64,000 nucleotides of DNA from Pelobates cultripes. Taxonomy: Eukaryota > Chordata > Amphibia > Anura > Pelobatidae. Positions within the stretch are counted from its first letter, which is position 1; every line of letters starts with the position of its first letter. The stretch lies in the NCBI GenBank assembly GCA_933207985.1, contig OW240912.1:72987834-73051833 (forward strand). Direction: 5' to 3'. This document shows, piece by piece, positions 1 through 12,400 of this stretch. Under the pieces are notes generated by a model. That model was given only the letters and a program-made list of their open reading frames with translations, was not told the DNA's origin and did not search any database. A program made the translations under genes and the position numbers.

Positions 1-354
1 ACTTGCTTATAAATGAAATGTATTCAAATTATTGTTACAAGAGATTATTTTGGTGGGGCTGGGGGGGGTTATATGTATCTGTTACTTTAAATTGTGAGGC
101 TTTCTCTTGATTAATGGTGGTTCCTGTTTTTTGGTTAATTTTATTAAACTTTTTAGGTTGAGAGGGTAACTATTTCAAAAAGCATTCGATCGCATAGTAC
201 CTTCTTCCCCAAACACAGGTTGATTAGATCCTGTTAAAGTTTAACCCATTACATGAGTAATATGTTCCAACCTGTTTCTCACCGCTGGTTTCTGTTGGTT
301 AACTCTTTGATTATCATTGAGTGAATTAATAACATTCTGTTTTCTCTTATACAG
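1..354 (+). other. SSH2: SSH2 intron (3' part)
   Basis: AT-rich intronic DNA ending in a pyrimidine tract and ACAG just before the first visible SSH2 exon. No other feature is seen. The upstream SSH2 exons, including the start codon, lie outside the window. Confidence 0.8.
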
Positions 355-420
355 TGGGTTCAGCGTTTCAACGGATAACAGAATTCACATTTTCAAGCCT
401 GTCTCAGTTCAAGCCATGTG
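355..420 (+). CDS. SSH2: SSH2 exon: SSH-N region
   Basis: Encodes GFSVSTDNRIHIFKPVSVQA then MW across the junction. It begins with the third base of a split codon and ends after two bases of the Trp codon, followed by donor GTAAGC. This is part of the conserved slingshot N-terminal region before the phosphatase. Confidence 0.93.
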
Positions 421-3400
421 GTAAGCGTTTATGGAGTTCGGCTGTTGTGAAAAATGACAATATGCTTGTATTCCCTTAAAACATACCATTGCAGTTTATG
501 TATATATTTTTGTTGACTTCTGCTTTTTTCCTATTATAGTGCAAATATGCATTTTAGCTTGTTTATTTTTGTAATGTATTATTTTCATTTATTTCCAAAG
601 GTCCGCTTTGCAGAGTTTGCACAAGGCCTGTGAGGTTGCCCGAGCTAACAATTACTATCCTGGCAGCCTCTTCTTAACGTGGGTTAGTTACTATGAAAGC
701 CATATCAACTCCGACCAGTCCTCTGTCAATGAATGGAATGCCTTGCTTGATGTCCAATCTCATCGCTCCGATTCACCAGTGCTCTTCACTGATGTGTAAG
801 TCACAACAAAAGCACTCACCCACGCTCACTTTTAAGTGTATAATGATGTAAGTTCTTCTAAAGGCAGAGTAGAATAAAAGGCTACTATTGGATTTACAAC
901 TCTCGTTATCCTAAACCACCCACACTCTAGATTAATATTACGGTCATTGGGATCAAACAGGAGTTTTCACAGTTCTCCCTTAGGTGCACTTAATAAACAC
1001 ACAATCACTAGACGCTATTACACATGTGATTAGTGGTGCTATTTTTGCAGCAGGTGATAAGGCCCCAGGCATTGGGGTTAGTGGAATGCATTTGTTGCTC
1101 AGCTCCTACCTAGAACCATAAATGGACTCAGAGATTTGATACTACCCCTGAAAAGATATGGGGACGGATAGATCCTTATGCGTTCTTATGTAGGCAGCTC
1201 TCAGAAAATCCAATTGTGGAGTGTGAGGCATGCAGCACTAATGTAATGTGCGGAGTATCCCCATACAAGGCTTCTCAGAACATTTTGAAATAACCAGTGT
1301 TTTAATATGACGTGAATTATTGACTGATTGTTTTTCTTTTGCAGACCAACTGAACGTGAACGCACTGAACGTTTAATTAAAATTAAATTAAGAGAAATCA
1401 TGATGCAAAAAGACCTTGAAAACATTACATCCAAGCAGGTGAGTTGGTGCGGCATAGTCAGATGGCTGGGATATAATGCGTGGTTACCACTTTATGCACC
1501 GGCGATTACCTTTCACATCACAGTTAGAGCTCTTTAAAAAAAACTGTCAGCAGATTGTGTCGTGCTTATTTAGCTCACACAGGTCCAAAGCAATATCCCA
1601 CTCAATGAACAGGATACGTAAAGTAACAGAACCGCATCATGGGAAATGTAATTCAGAGACCTGTAGTAGTATAGAGCTAGACTGAGGTTGGTTATTAAGG
1701 CCTTCATTGTTTTTTTTGTTTTGTTTTTTTTTTTATTCCTGGATGCTTGCATATATCTGGTCTGTAATTGTAGTTTCACTGATATACCTGTGATCTCTCA
1801 GTGTAAACTAGCAAATTATAAAGGTCACTCAGTCTGTTTTTCTTTATCACGGCAAGCTTTAGGCAATACTCAAATATCTCACTTTTTACTATCTACTTTT
1901 GTCTTTATTACAGCAAAAAAAAAAGGGGGGGGGGGGCAGACCTCCTGCTTGAATACAGTTGGCTCAGGCAAATAGATCTTAAAGTTCTTACATGTTCATT
2001 TCCAATGCAGCTGCCTTTAGAACTAGTTAGGGATTGAAGATGACGAGCCACTACATATCTAGCCTCTGTGGGCCCTAAAAATCTTGAGGGAAGACTAATT
2101 TGGAAAGATCTCAGGTAGTTCATTATTTAGTAAGAGTATGCCAGCAGCTGTATTTGCAGAGGCTTCTGCATTTATTCATGGTAACTCCAAGGAATTCTGA
2201 TATAAATGGACTCTTCCTTTAAATAAAGATATGTATTGGATATCTTTGCATAGACAGTGTGTTTGTTATATAATCTTTTAAAGATCATTCTAATAGTAGG
2301 TTTCTAAAACCGAAAGACAAAACCCTAAATCGTAGTCTGTAAGGCCATTGTGAAATTGCTGACATCCCTCCTTCTCTTTTCCCCGGTCGTCGTCTGCTTT
2401 TGATCAATTTCTTTGCTTTACAATACTGTGTACATATTTCCTAATAACATTTCCCAATGATGTGAGGACAACATTGAATTGCTGATATTTTTAAGTATAA
2501 TTAATTAATAGGTGCCATAATATATATAATCAGAAGCCAATTAAATGTTCTGGACAGTTTCTTTCCTTTCTGAACTTTTACCAAAAATTAACCCTTGTTG
2601 TGTGCGCACATTTCATCTTGGATTCCTTAGGCAGGTTTATCCTGTTATGTGAAGTAGATATTTGCAGGCAGCTGTGTTCTTGCGTGAAGCTCGGTGATTG
2701 GCTGCCTTGTCGTGAAGATCCTTATGTCACCTCAGCCATTAGCCACCTGCTTGGCCTTTCTCTACATGCCTTCAAGACACACCTATGCTTTCATTGTCCA
2801 AGTGTCAGCATCTTATCTCGTTTCTGTTCTTTGTAGATTCGGACAGAGCTGGAGATGCAGATGGTTTGTAACCTAAGGGAATTTAAAGAGTTCATCGACA
2901 ATGAAATGATTGTGATCTTGGGACAGATGGATAGCCCTACAGAAATATTTGACCATGTCTTCCTGGTAAGAGACGTTTTCTAATACACATTTTACACTTT
3001 CTTCATTGATTGCATCAGATCATAACTGATGCCTTTTACCTTTGGTAAATATATTTTCATGTCACTCATTGATGTCCTGAAACATCTAATATTAGTTACA
3101 TATTTCTAGTTAAAATAATTCATGTCCACAATTAAATACTTACCGGTAAATGTTTATCCACTAAACCGCAACTTTACTTTTATCTAATTGTTTGCACATT
3201 GTTTAGCAAATGTATTTGTATTTTACTAAAATAGAACACAGGTTTATGCTTGCAAGCGAGCTATAGTGACTAAGGATGCTTAGGGTACCCCTTTTTAATG
3301 TAGAACACCATAGCGAACACTGGAATAGTTTAGGAATACTGTTGTCTTTTCTTCAGTGCTGCTCAGGAGTCGCTCAGATTGCCCAAAATCTTGCATTTGG

Positions 3401-6400
3401 CTACCAAAAAAAAAAACCTACAATTTTCTTTTAAAAGTATTTTGTAGCAAAAGTGTACAGTTACTTGATATAATTACATACATGGAAATATACACCATCA
3501 GGCAGATAGTAGTATTATTTTGGCAAATAAAAAAAATACTGTCCAGGCTGGATGTTCTGAGCCCTGTGCATGCCTCTCTGACCCTGTAGTAGGTTGTCCT
3601 TGTACAAGTGCTTTACTTTGTTGATAAATGTATTATTTTTTGTTGTTGTTGTTTTTTATGTTTTCATCTTCCTGCTCACAAAGTCTAGGCCAATAAAATA
3701 ATGTGAGCAATGCTAGTCAGATTTCCCCCATGGCTTGCATTATCACTTCAGAGGGCAGGAAGCAGAGGGAGTGAGGATGCAGCGTTTAGAATCTGTTCTA
3801 GGTTAATGGAAGCTGACCACTATGGTCTCTTGGGAGATCAAAGTATTTACACTATAAGGATGCTGATCTGTTAGTCCGGTATCAAAAGTACAGCTAACTG
3901 TATGGGGATCAGCATGAATTGTAAAGGAGAATAATGGCTTCAAAGCTTAGGACTGTGTGGTTGACAGAGTTGGTTGCCAGACGTTGCTGCTCCCTGCAAA
4001 GGAGTAAACAGCCTTAAAACTAAGGGAAACGTTCCGGAATCAAATCCCAAAAAATGATGAAAGGTACTCAGGGGAGAAAGGCCAACCCTGAACCTCTCTA
4101 AACAAAAGCCTTTAAAAAGAAGACGTCTGACAGCATAGTGAGTCTGTACAGGGATATACCGTGTGAACCTACCTTCTTGGAAGTAGCAAACTACTTGTTT
4201 TCACTATTTGACTGCCAGCCCAGAGCTGGGAGTTGGCTGCATGTGGGCATTGATTGCTACTCCGCAAATTAGTTGGCTGGGACTGAAAAGCAGGTCCCTT
4301 GAGCTTAAATTACGGATATGTTTATAGTTTGTATAATCCCATGAGTCGCTTTTTTTTTTTTTCTTCTCATTTATATTTTTTTAAGCTGCAAAGTAGTGCA
4401 GAGATTTCCATCTCAAGTTCACAAAACCTTCCTTGGTAACGTCAGGGAAAACTATGTAATGATTACTTTAGGAAACTTTGTTTCGTGTAATGCTGGTAGA
4501 AACCTGAGCAAATTCTACTTTCCTCAGAGGTTTTATTCAAATCCATTTGGCCTTCCCCTTTTAATTGGATCTGGTGTACAACCAGTTATTGGTGTTTTCT
4601 GATATCAGGCGTGCTGGAGAAGAGAGGTTGAGATGTGGCAACACATATCAGGTTTTAGTGATTTACAAAGGTTTGCGATCAGAGAGGAGAGCAGATGACT
4701 TGATCAAAATGCTGCCATGCCTTGGCCACAGCATAGAACAAAGATGGCGTGTATGTTTTCTGTAAATCCACTTTCTCTGATGGTTTTATTTGAATTTTTT
4801 TTTTAATCTTTTTGAGTGATATTGCAGAGGGTAAAATGCTAGCTTTGTTGGGAGGAATTGTTGATGTTGCATTGGGACATTCTACATTTATTAACAAGTA
4901 TCTACAGCAGGGGATGCCAAAGGGTAGATAGATCCCCAGCAGTTGTAGGACAACTCACTTAATGCTTTGCTATCCTTAAACTCAACAGCTGGTTGCTGAT
5001 CACCCTAATTCCAAAGGCATTCATCTGAGTTTAGTTTTAAATTTTTATGATGTTAAAAAGGAAGCTTTCATGCAAATGACAGTGCTCTATATAATTAATA
5101 CATTTTTAAATGGACACTATATAGCCACAAGAATCATCAGAACTTATTGAAGTGATTTGGGGGTGTACAGCATGTGCCAAAAGATGGAGCACTGAACACT
5201 CAGAGAAAATGCAGTGTTTACATTGTTGCCTGTTAATATTTGTAATGACAGTCACTCAGATGGCCACTAGCAATACTTCCAATCCAGTGTTGCGCAGTAT
5301 CTATGTTCTGCAGCTACATGCTCTGCATTGAGACGCTGAACGATCCCTATAGAGATGCATTGATTCAGTGCATCTTTATTAGGAGATGCTGACTGGCGCA
5401 GTGTTTACTGCGCAGGCGCAATAGCCTCCCAATGCTTTCTTGTTGTACCGCATTCAATTGGCTTGATCTCAGCCATGGAGGTGGGGCTTGCTGCGGTGAG
5501 ACCGATGCATTGAGGGAGAAAAGGTATGTTTACATTTTATTTCCAGAGAGAGGGACCTGGGCCTGAATAATGTATTCCTAACTCTACAGTGTTCCTTTAA
5601 CTTGCACTTGCCAAGTTAACCGCAAATGTATGCTTTTCTTATTCATGCATCTTAAAGGTTTAAAACTTGTGTAACTTTAAAGAGCAGATCAAGTCGTAAA
5701 TTATTGTAGGCACAGGCTAACACTGAATGGCGCCTGCTTCTCTTATTTATATATATATTTATATATATATATAATTTCCTTATATATTTCATTTATAGTA
5801 ATCTTATCAAAACCTCAATAATGCATCCATCATTTGTGTGTGTGTGTGTGTGTGTTTGCGTGCGTGCGTGATACGTCTCTATAAATGACTGATTCTCGGC
5901 GGACGTGTCATCAGATACTTGTACTGTGTTATTTTCAGAGCCAATCCACATACCTGGTTTGACAGGTTGTTCACTTACTGGGTAGGGCATTTCAGATGAG
6001 TGCACTTGCTTCCTGAGTGAGGTCATATGTTTGCTTTCATGTCACAGTTGTGTTTGTGTTATGCCATGCTGACATGGCTCTTGCTTACAGTTACACAAAG
6101 GCTGTCAAGATTCTGATATCTGAAGATCTTTTGCTCTGCCTGCCATAAGAGGTTCCTCCCTTGGAAGATGTGCACATTTGTTTTGCCAAATTATGTTTCT
6201 TAAAATAAAATATGTAAAATATGCATTTGAGCAGATTTGTTGGTTTAACAAAAAAAAACTGACAATTGCAGAAAGTCCTTGACACCAAACATGTTTAATG
6301 TTTATCTGCTGCTTCCCAGCCATTGGACTACAACTCCCAAAATTCTCTACTAATGTTATTTTAGAATAGAACTCTGAAAGTTATAGTTGAACAGCTGGTC

Positions 6401-9400
6401 AGGCAGAGCACAATTCGATAACCCAGCTTTATGGTTACAAGGATTGTGCAATGGTTTCTGCACAACTGGCAGACACATCTGTAGCATTATTTATGTCATC
6501 GCCCTAATCCTCTTATTTGAGCCTTTGAGTGCCAATTGGGTTTTGCTGAACAATGTATTGCCTAATTTATTATAGTGATGTTGATTTGTCTATTTTTACT
6601 TTTAATAGATTTAAATCTCAAAAATTGTACGTTTGTGTTTCTTGTTCCAGGGTTCAGAGTGGAACGCTTCAAATTTGGAAGACTTGCAAAACAGGGGGTA
6701 AGCAAATCTAATACAAATGGAACGACAGGCAAATAGGCCTTTAGACCTTCTATTGTGGGGAGACCAGTAATGTAAATCCTGGGAAGCATGTCAGTCTGCA
6801 AGATTAGAATAGCAATGTCCTTTATCAGGCATATGAGAAAGGTTATAATGGGAATACTGCTTTAGGCTTTCATAAGCAGTAACTGTTCTATAGTAACTAA
6901 CCATGGGATCTGACGTCTGAACCCACCTGGCCTTCCTAGGGAAATAAACTGAATTATGCCTTTGACCAAATGTTTTTCTTGGTTTTGATTGACGTATGTC
7001 AACTTCAGATGTGGATGTGCTTCCTCTGTTCTGGTTGCACAATCACTGAGATTATATTTTCAAAGTTTAACCCTATGCCAATATTTGTTGACAAAGCAAT
7101 GTAGAATCAAGATGTTATTTGGCAAAATTGATGCATCTTCTATGTCAGTTAAAGGGACTCTCCAGTGCCAGGAAAACATATCAGTTTTCCTGGCACTGTA
7201 GGTTCCTGCAGTGCCCCTCTCCCTCCCATCCCCTATCTCATGTTGCTGAAGGGGTTAAAACCCCTTCATTGACCTACTTGAATCAAGCGCCGATGTCCCT
7301 CGGCGCTGGGTCAGGCTTCGCCCACGCTCCTCCCCCGCCGATGTTAGCACTTTTTGGGTTTAAAGAACCTGGAAGTCCCTCTAGTGGCTGTCTGATAGAC
7401 AGCCACTAGAGGAGGACTTAACCCTGCAAGGTAAATATTGCAGTCTTAAAAAACTATAATAATTACACTTGCCAGGGTTAAGGGTGATGGCACCCAGACC
7501 ACTTCAGTGGGTAGCTTTAAGTGCCCTTCTACATAGCCACAATTTGCGAACACAATTTCCTTATATCATGAAAAGTAAGGCATACATCTATTTATGCACA
7601 GTGCGCACATCACAGGAAGTTTCAAAAAAAAAAAAATCATGCAAGAAGTTTGCTGGCTTCAAGATTTTGAAGTTAAATTAAGGAAGCCTTTTGAGTGTCA
7701 ACATTGTTCTTCCTTGAGTAGATCATTTTCACATTACAATGTTCCACAGCATAGATTGTTTTTGTTCTGATTTCTAAGCGCCATGTGGGGAATTTGTATC
7801 TTGTTAGACCACAGACTGGTTTGGCTACATGAATGTTTTTAGACCAATCTCTGTTGTTTATCTCGGCTGCTTGCCATTTTAAAGGGGGAGTAAACCACTG
7901 CCCTTTCTCTGTTTCCCGATTTTAAGGGCATTTAGGAGTCATGGCTTATTAACCTTTTGTGGTCAGAAAAACTTATTAGTTACAATTTGCTTTAATTTGG
8001 AACTGCTTCTATTACCTTTTGGTGTGGATGAGTGACCATGTTTGGCCTATTAAACAGACGACTAAAGGGGTCAGAAAGCTATATAATTATATTCATAGTT
8101 CTTTTCTTCCATGGTGAAATTTGTATAAATCTGTGCGTGCCCTGACATTGTGTATCATTTTAAGCACATCTGTAGCTTCTAAATAACATAGAACTCATTA
8201 TCTCATGTTTGACTATTTGTTTTGGATGTCTAAAAAAAACAAAAAAACAAAAGTGAAACCTTTAACAATATTGTATTGTTCGTGCTCACAGCACGTATTT
8301 GAGAACACGAGAAGTAGCCTTATGTTCTTCCTTGTTATATGATTTCTAAATAAAGTTGAAGAGGACTGTCAAAACTAAACCTGCTCTCCCACTGTCATTA
8401 ATCTGTCTTTTTATTGTTTTGAACAGGGTTCGGTACATCTTGAATGTCACGCGTGAGATTGATAACTTTTTCCCAGGAGTCTTTGAGTATCACAACATAA
8501 GAGTGTATGACGAGGAGGATACTGACCTGCTAGCTTATTGGAATGATACCTACAAATTCATCTCTAAGGCAAAGTAAGTCAACACGTATTTCTAAATCAG
8601 CAGGCCGGAATCACATTCCACCAAACCACGCGAAATTTTGTGGATCCACCGGCCTGAATTAAAATAATTTAAAAATATCCATTCGACAACCAAACTAATC
8701 TAAAAAGTCAGTGTTCAGTGATAATAAAATATCATATTATATAAAATCTATTACTTCAATGAAAGAAATGCAAGTGTTTGAAATCTTTATAAATTAAATA
8801 TCCAGTCCATGGAGAACCTTTTTTTAGCTCAAAACATACTTTCATCTGGATGAACAGATACATTGTTTTTAGTTTAGTCAAAACATTAACAGGCATGTTA
8901 TCAAAATTTGTTATCTATCCAAACACGTGTGTTTGTGTTGTAAGCTAGCACGTAGAAACGGAATGTTTTCTCAGAGCGTGAATAGGTCTCCTGAGTTCAT
9001 ACTGGGCTTTGCTCCTATTTCTCACTTTTGTTAGATTCTGAGTGCAGAACTGCTATGTGCCATAGATGTCAGCCAGTGAATGATTTGTGGAGCAATATAT
9101 AGATTCATCTCACTAAAGATATGTTTGACACAAATGTATAGGTATATTACTGGTGCTTTTTTATCTAAATGTTGGTAATTGTTTTTGTTTTTTTGTTTTT
9201 GTTTTATTATGATTCTCTATGGACTTGCCCCTAAAGCATGTCCAAAATAACAAAGGATAGAAAGCTTCTCGATTTGTTTAAAAATAAAAGCACTCCTTTA
9301 AATCTCTGCATCATGTTTTACTTGTCCCCCCTCAAACCTTTACCCTACAAGGTTCTTTTGGCCTTTCTGTGGTTTATTTTCTTGTTATCACTTGGTAATG

Positions 9401-12400
9401 TTAATTTTCTATATCATTGATAGACCTCAATCGCAAGAGAATTTTATAAAATAGATTTATTTAAAAAAAAAATGGATATTCTTATTTATTACAACCCTGA
9501 GATGAGATTGATCCTGAAAGTATTACATTTTATTGTCATTGAAACCTTTTCAGTTTCTATACAAAAATTCATCGGGTGGTGGGGGGGGGCCATATATTTA
9601 AAACAACTTATTTTTGTGAGGAACTTGAGGATTGAATAATTACTATGCTCAGTATCTACGTTAATATTATAATTAAAGGACCACTATAGTGCCAGGAAAA
9701 CATACTCGTTTTCCTGGCACTATAGTGCCCTGAGGGTGCCCCCACCCTCAGGGACCCCCTCCCGCCCGGCTCTGGAAAGGGGAAAAGGGGTAAAACTTAC
9801 CTTTTTCCAGCGCTGGGCGGGGAGCTCTCTGCCTCCTCTCCTCCTCCTGGGCTGAATGCGCGCGTGGCAAGAGCTGCGGCGCATTCAGCCCGTCGCATAG
9901 GAAAGCATTTACAATGCTTTCCTATGGACGCTGGCGTGCTCTCACTGTGAAAATCACAGTGAGAAGCACGCAAGCGCCTCTAGTGGCTGTCAATGAGACA
10001 GACACTAGAGGAAATAGGGGGAAGGCTTAACCCATTAATAAACATAGCAGTTTCTCTGAAACTGCTATGTTTATTTAAAAATGGGTTAACCCTAGAAGGA
10101 CCAGGCACCCACACCACTTCATTAAGCTGAAGTGGTCTGGGTGCCTAGAGTGGTCCTTTAATAAAAATCCAAGTCCTTTTTTGTTTCTGCTCCTTGTACT
10201 TTTGTATGGACTGGTTCAACCATTATTTCATTTGTATATTCTTTGTTTACTCAGGAAGCATGGTGCTAAATGCCTGGTACACTGTAAAATGGGGGTCAGT
10301 CGATCTGCTTCCACTGTTATTGCATATGCTATGAAGGAATATGGCTGGAATCTCGATCGAGCGTTTGATTATGTTAAGGAAAGGCGTACTGTTACCAAGC
10401 CGAACCCCAGCTTCATGAGGCAACTTGAGGAGTATCAAGGAATTCTTCTCGCAAGGTCAGTTTCTGATCTACTTTACATGTTGATCATGCTATGCATATG
10501 TAACTAACAGGGTCCACTCTGCTTTGGGTCAGGTGTTGCTTCTTCGTTCACAGTTTTATGTTTTGTCCACTCAACACCTAAAAAAAGTGTATTTCATTAA
10601 GTTAGAATCTTTACGAAATACTAATTTTGACTGTTCCACCCCAGTGAAGACAATCTAGGGACTACTTTGTCCCTCTATATTTCCTACACCTGACCCTTCT
10701 ATACACTGGGCAGAGCTAGCATTGTCTAAAAGTGTCAATCCCACCCAGCTGTCACCAGGGACGGCTGCAAAGAATTGGCCTTGGCCATGGAGGACCCCGC
10801 AGGATCTTCCACAGACCTCAGTGCTATATTCTTGAGCATGCAAAGTCTCGAGACTGTGACAGTTCCACAATAAACTGAAATGTCTTTTTTATGTCTACGT
10901 CTCCTGATGTAACTGGTGTGTGTGTGTGAACGACCACACTTTTTTTGCTTTTTGTTAATTTAAATAGAATTAGCTGAGAAATCCCACCACTTCCTGTTTT
11001 TCATAGAGGGCGATTTATGATGCTGTTAACGCTTGTAGAAAGCTGCACCACAGACAATACAATACAATAAACAGCTAGCATTTTATTGTGTTTTGGCACA
11101 CTGATGCAATAGTTTTTATTTTTGTAACGATTGTAAAATATGCCCTGATAAACCCTTTTAATCCCATTGAACCAGCAGTGAACTGCTTTACATGGCGCCC
11201 CCTGTGGCCCACATGGTGTCGCTCTCCTTATTCTGTATGACCTGTCTTTCACTAATCATAATGCTGATAAAAGCAGGCTTGGCGGTCTAGCTCAAGGCCC
11301 CTTTCCCAGTGTGTTGTTTTTGCCTGCCTGCCACAGATGTCTTGAATCACTGTCTGTAATGCATGTGATTTCATAGTTAATTTTAAGATTTGTCCCTGTA
11401 ACCCGTGCTTAGCACTTGTGCTTGGAAGAGAGCACCGTGTTCTGCTTTCTTTACATTCCGTGTGTAATCTTGGATTTCAGCAACAGTAACTGGTAGAGGT
11501 ACATGTGAGGGCTGGATCATGTTACATATCTTGTTTAATTGTCATCCATCAGAATTAAAAAGTGAAAAGGTCATGTTTGTGTGTACCATCATTGCTTGGG
11601 GTAGTATGGTGTACCACCTCTAGCTCAGGCAGGGACCTTCTTATGTAATTTAAACATTGTGCTGCTGCAGTTGATGGCAAAACAATCAGACGTGCCACGT
11701 GGAACCCCTTTCTTTACCTCAAGGGTGAAATCGGGCATACATGAAGGGGGGGTCTGATTTATTTTTATAGTTCTCAATACTCATTTGAGAACACTGCAAC
11801 TTTAACCCCTTAAGGACCAAACTTCTAGAATAAAAGGGAATCATGACATGTCAGACATGTCATGTGTCCTTAAGGGGTTAAAGGGACACTATAGTCACCC
11901 AGACCACTTCACTTCAATGAAGTGGTCTAGGTGCCAGGTCCCCCAGGTTTTAACCCTTCAGATGTAAACATAGCAGTTTCAGAGAAACTGTTATGTTTAC
12001 ATCTGAAGGGTTAATCCAACCTCTAGTGGCTGTCTTCCTGACAGCCGCTAGAGGCGCTTCTGCGACGCTGGATGCAAAATTTGCATTCAGCTTGCAGAAC
12101 GTCCATAGAAAAGTAATGCTTTCCCATGGGCTGTTTGAATCCGCGCACAGCTGTTGCCGCGCATGCACATTCTGCTCAACTCGGGAGCTGACGTCGGCGG
12201 GGGAGGAGAGATCACCAGCGCCGAGGGAGCCTGGCGCCAAGGGATGGGGACCCTGAGGGGGAAGGGTCCTAAGGATGCTATAGTGTCAGGAAAACTAGTT
12301 TGTTTTCCTGACACTATAGTGATCCTTTAATATTAGTATTTCTTTTTCCCCTGTGTTTTAAAACAATATTACATGAGACAAAAATGTTCCCTTTGTGCCT

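Larger units (their letters stand above)
2966..6650 (+). other. SSH2: SSH2 intron with old MITE and microsatellites
   Basis: A 3.7-kb intron. It holds a decayed T2-type MITE (about 5110-5600), an AT repeat near 5745-5775 and a TG repeat near 5834-5870. The sequence from about 4909 (CAGCAGGGGATGCC) resembles a hAT end but could not be paired with a second end. The rest is unremarkable. Confidence 0.65.

Noticed and set aside
1688..1975. A 95-residue frame in an SSH2 intron
   Set aside because: Built on T-, A- and G-homopolymers between two confirmed exons.
10181..10507. A 108-residue open frame over the active-site exon
   Set aside because: Only 10255-10455 is exon. The ends run into the intron on both sides, and splice sites with matching phases define the true limits.
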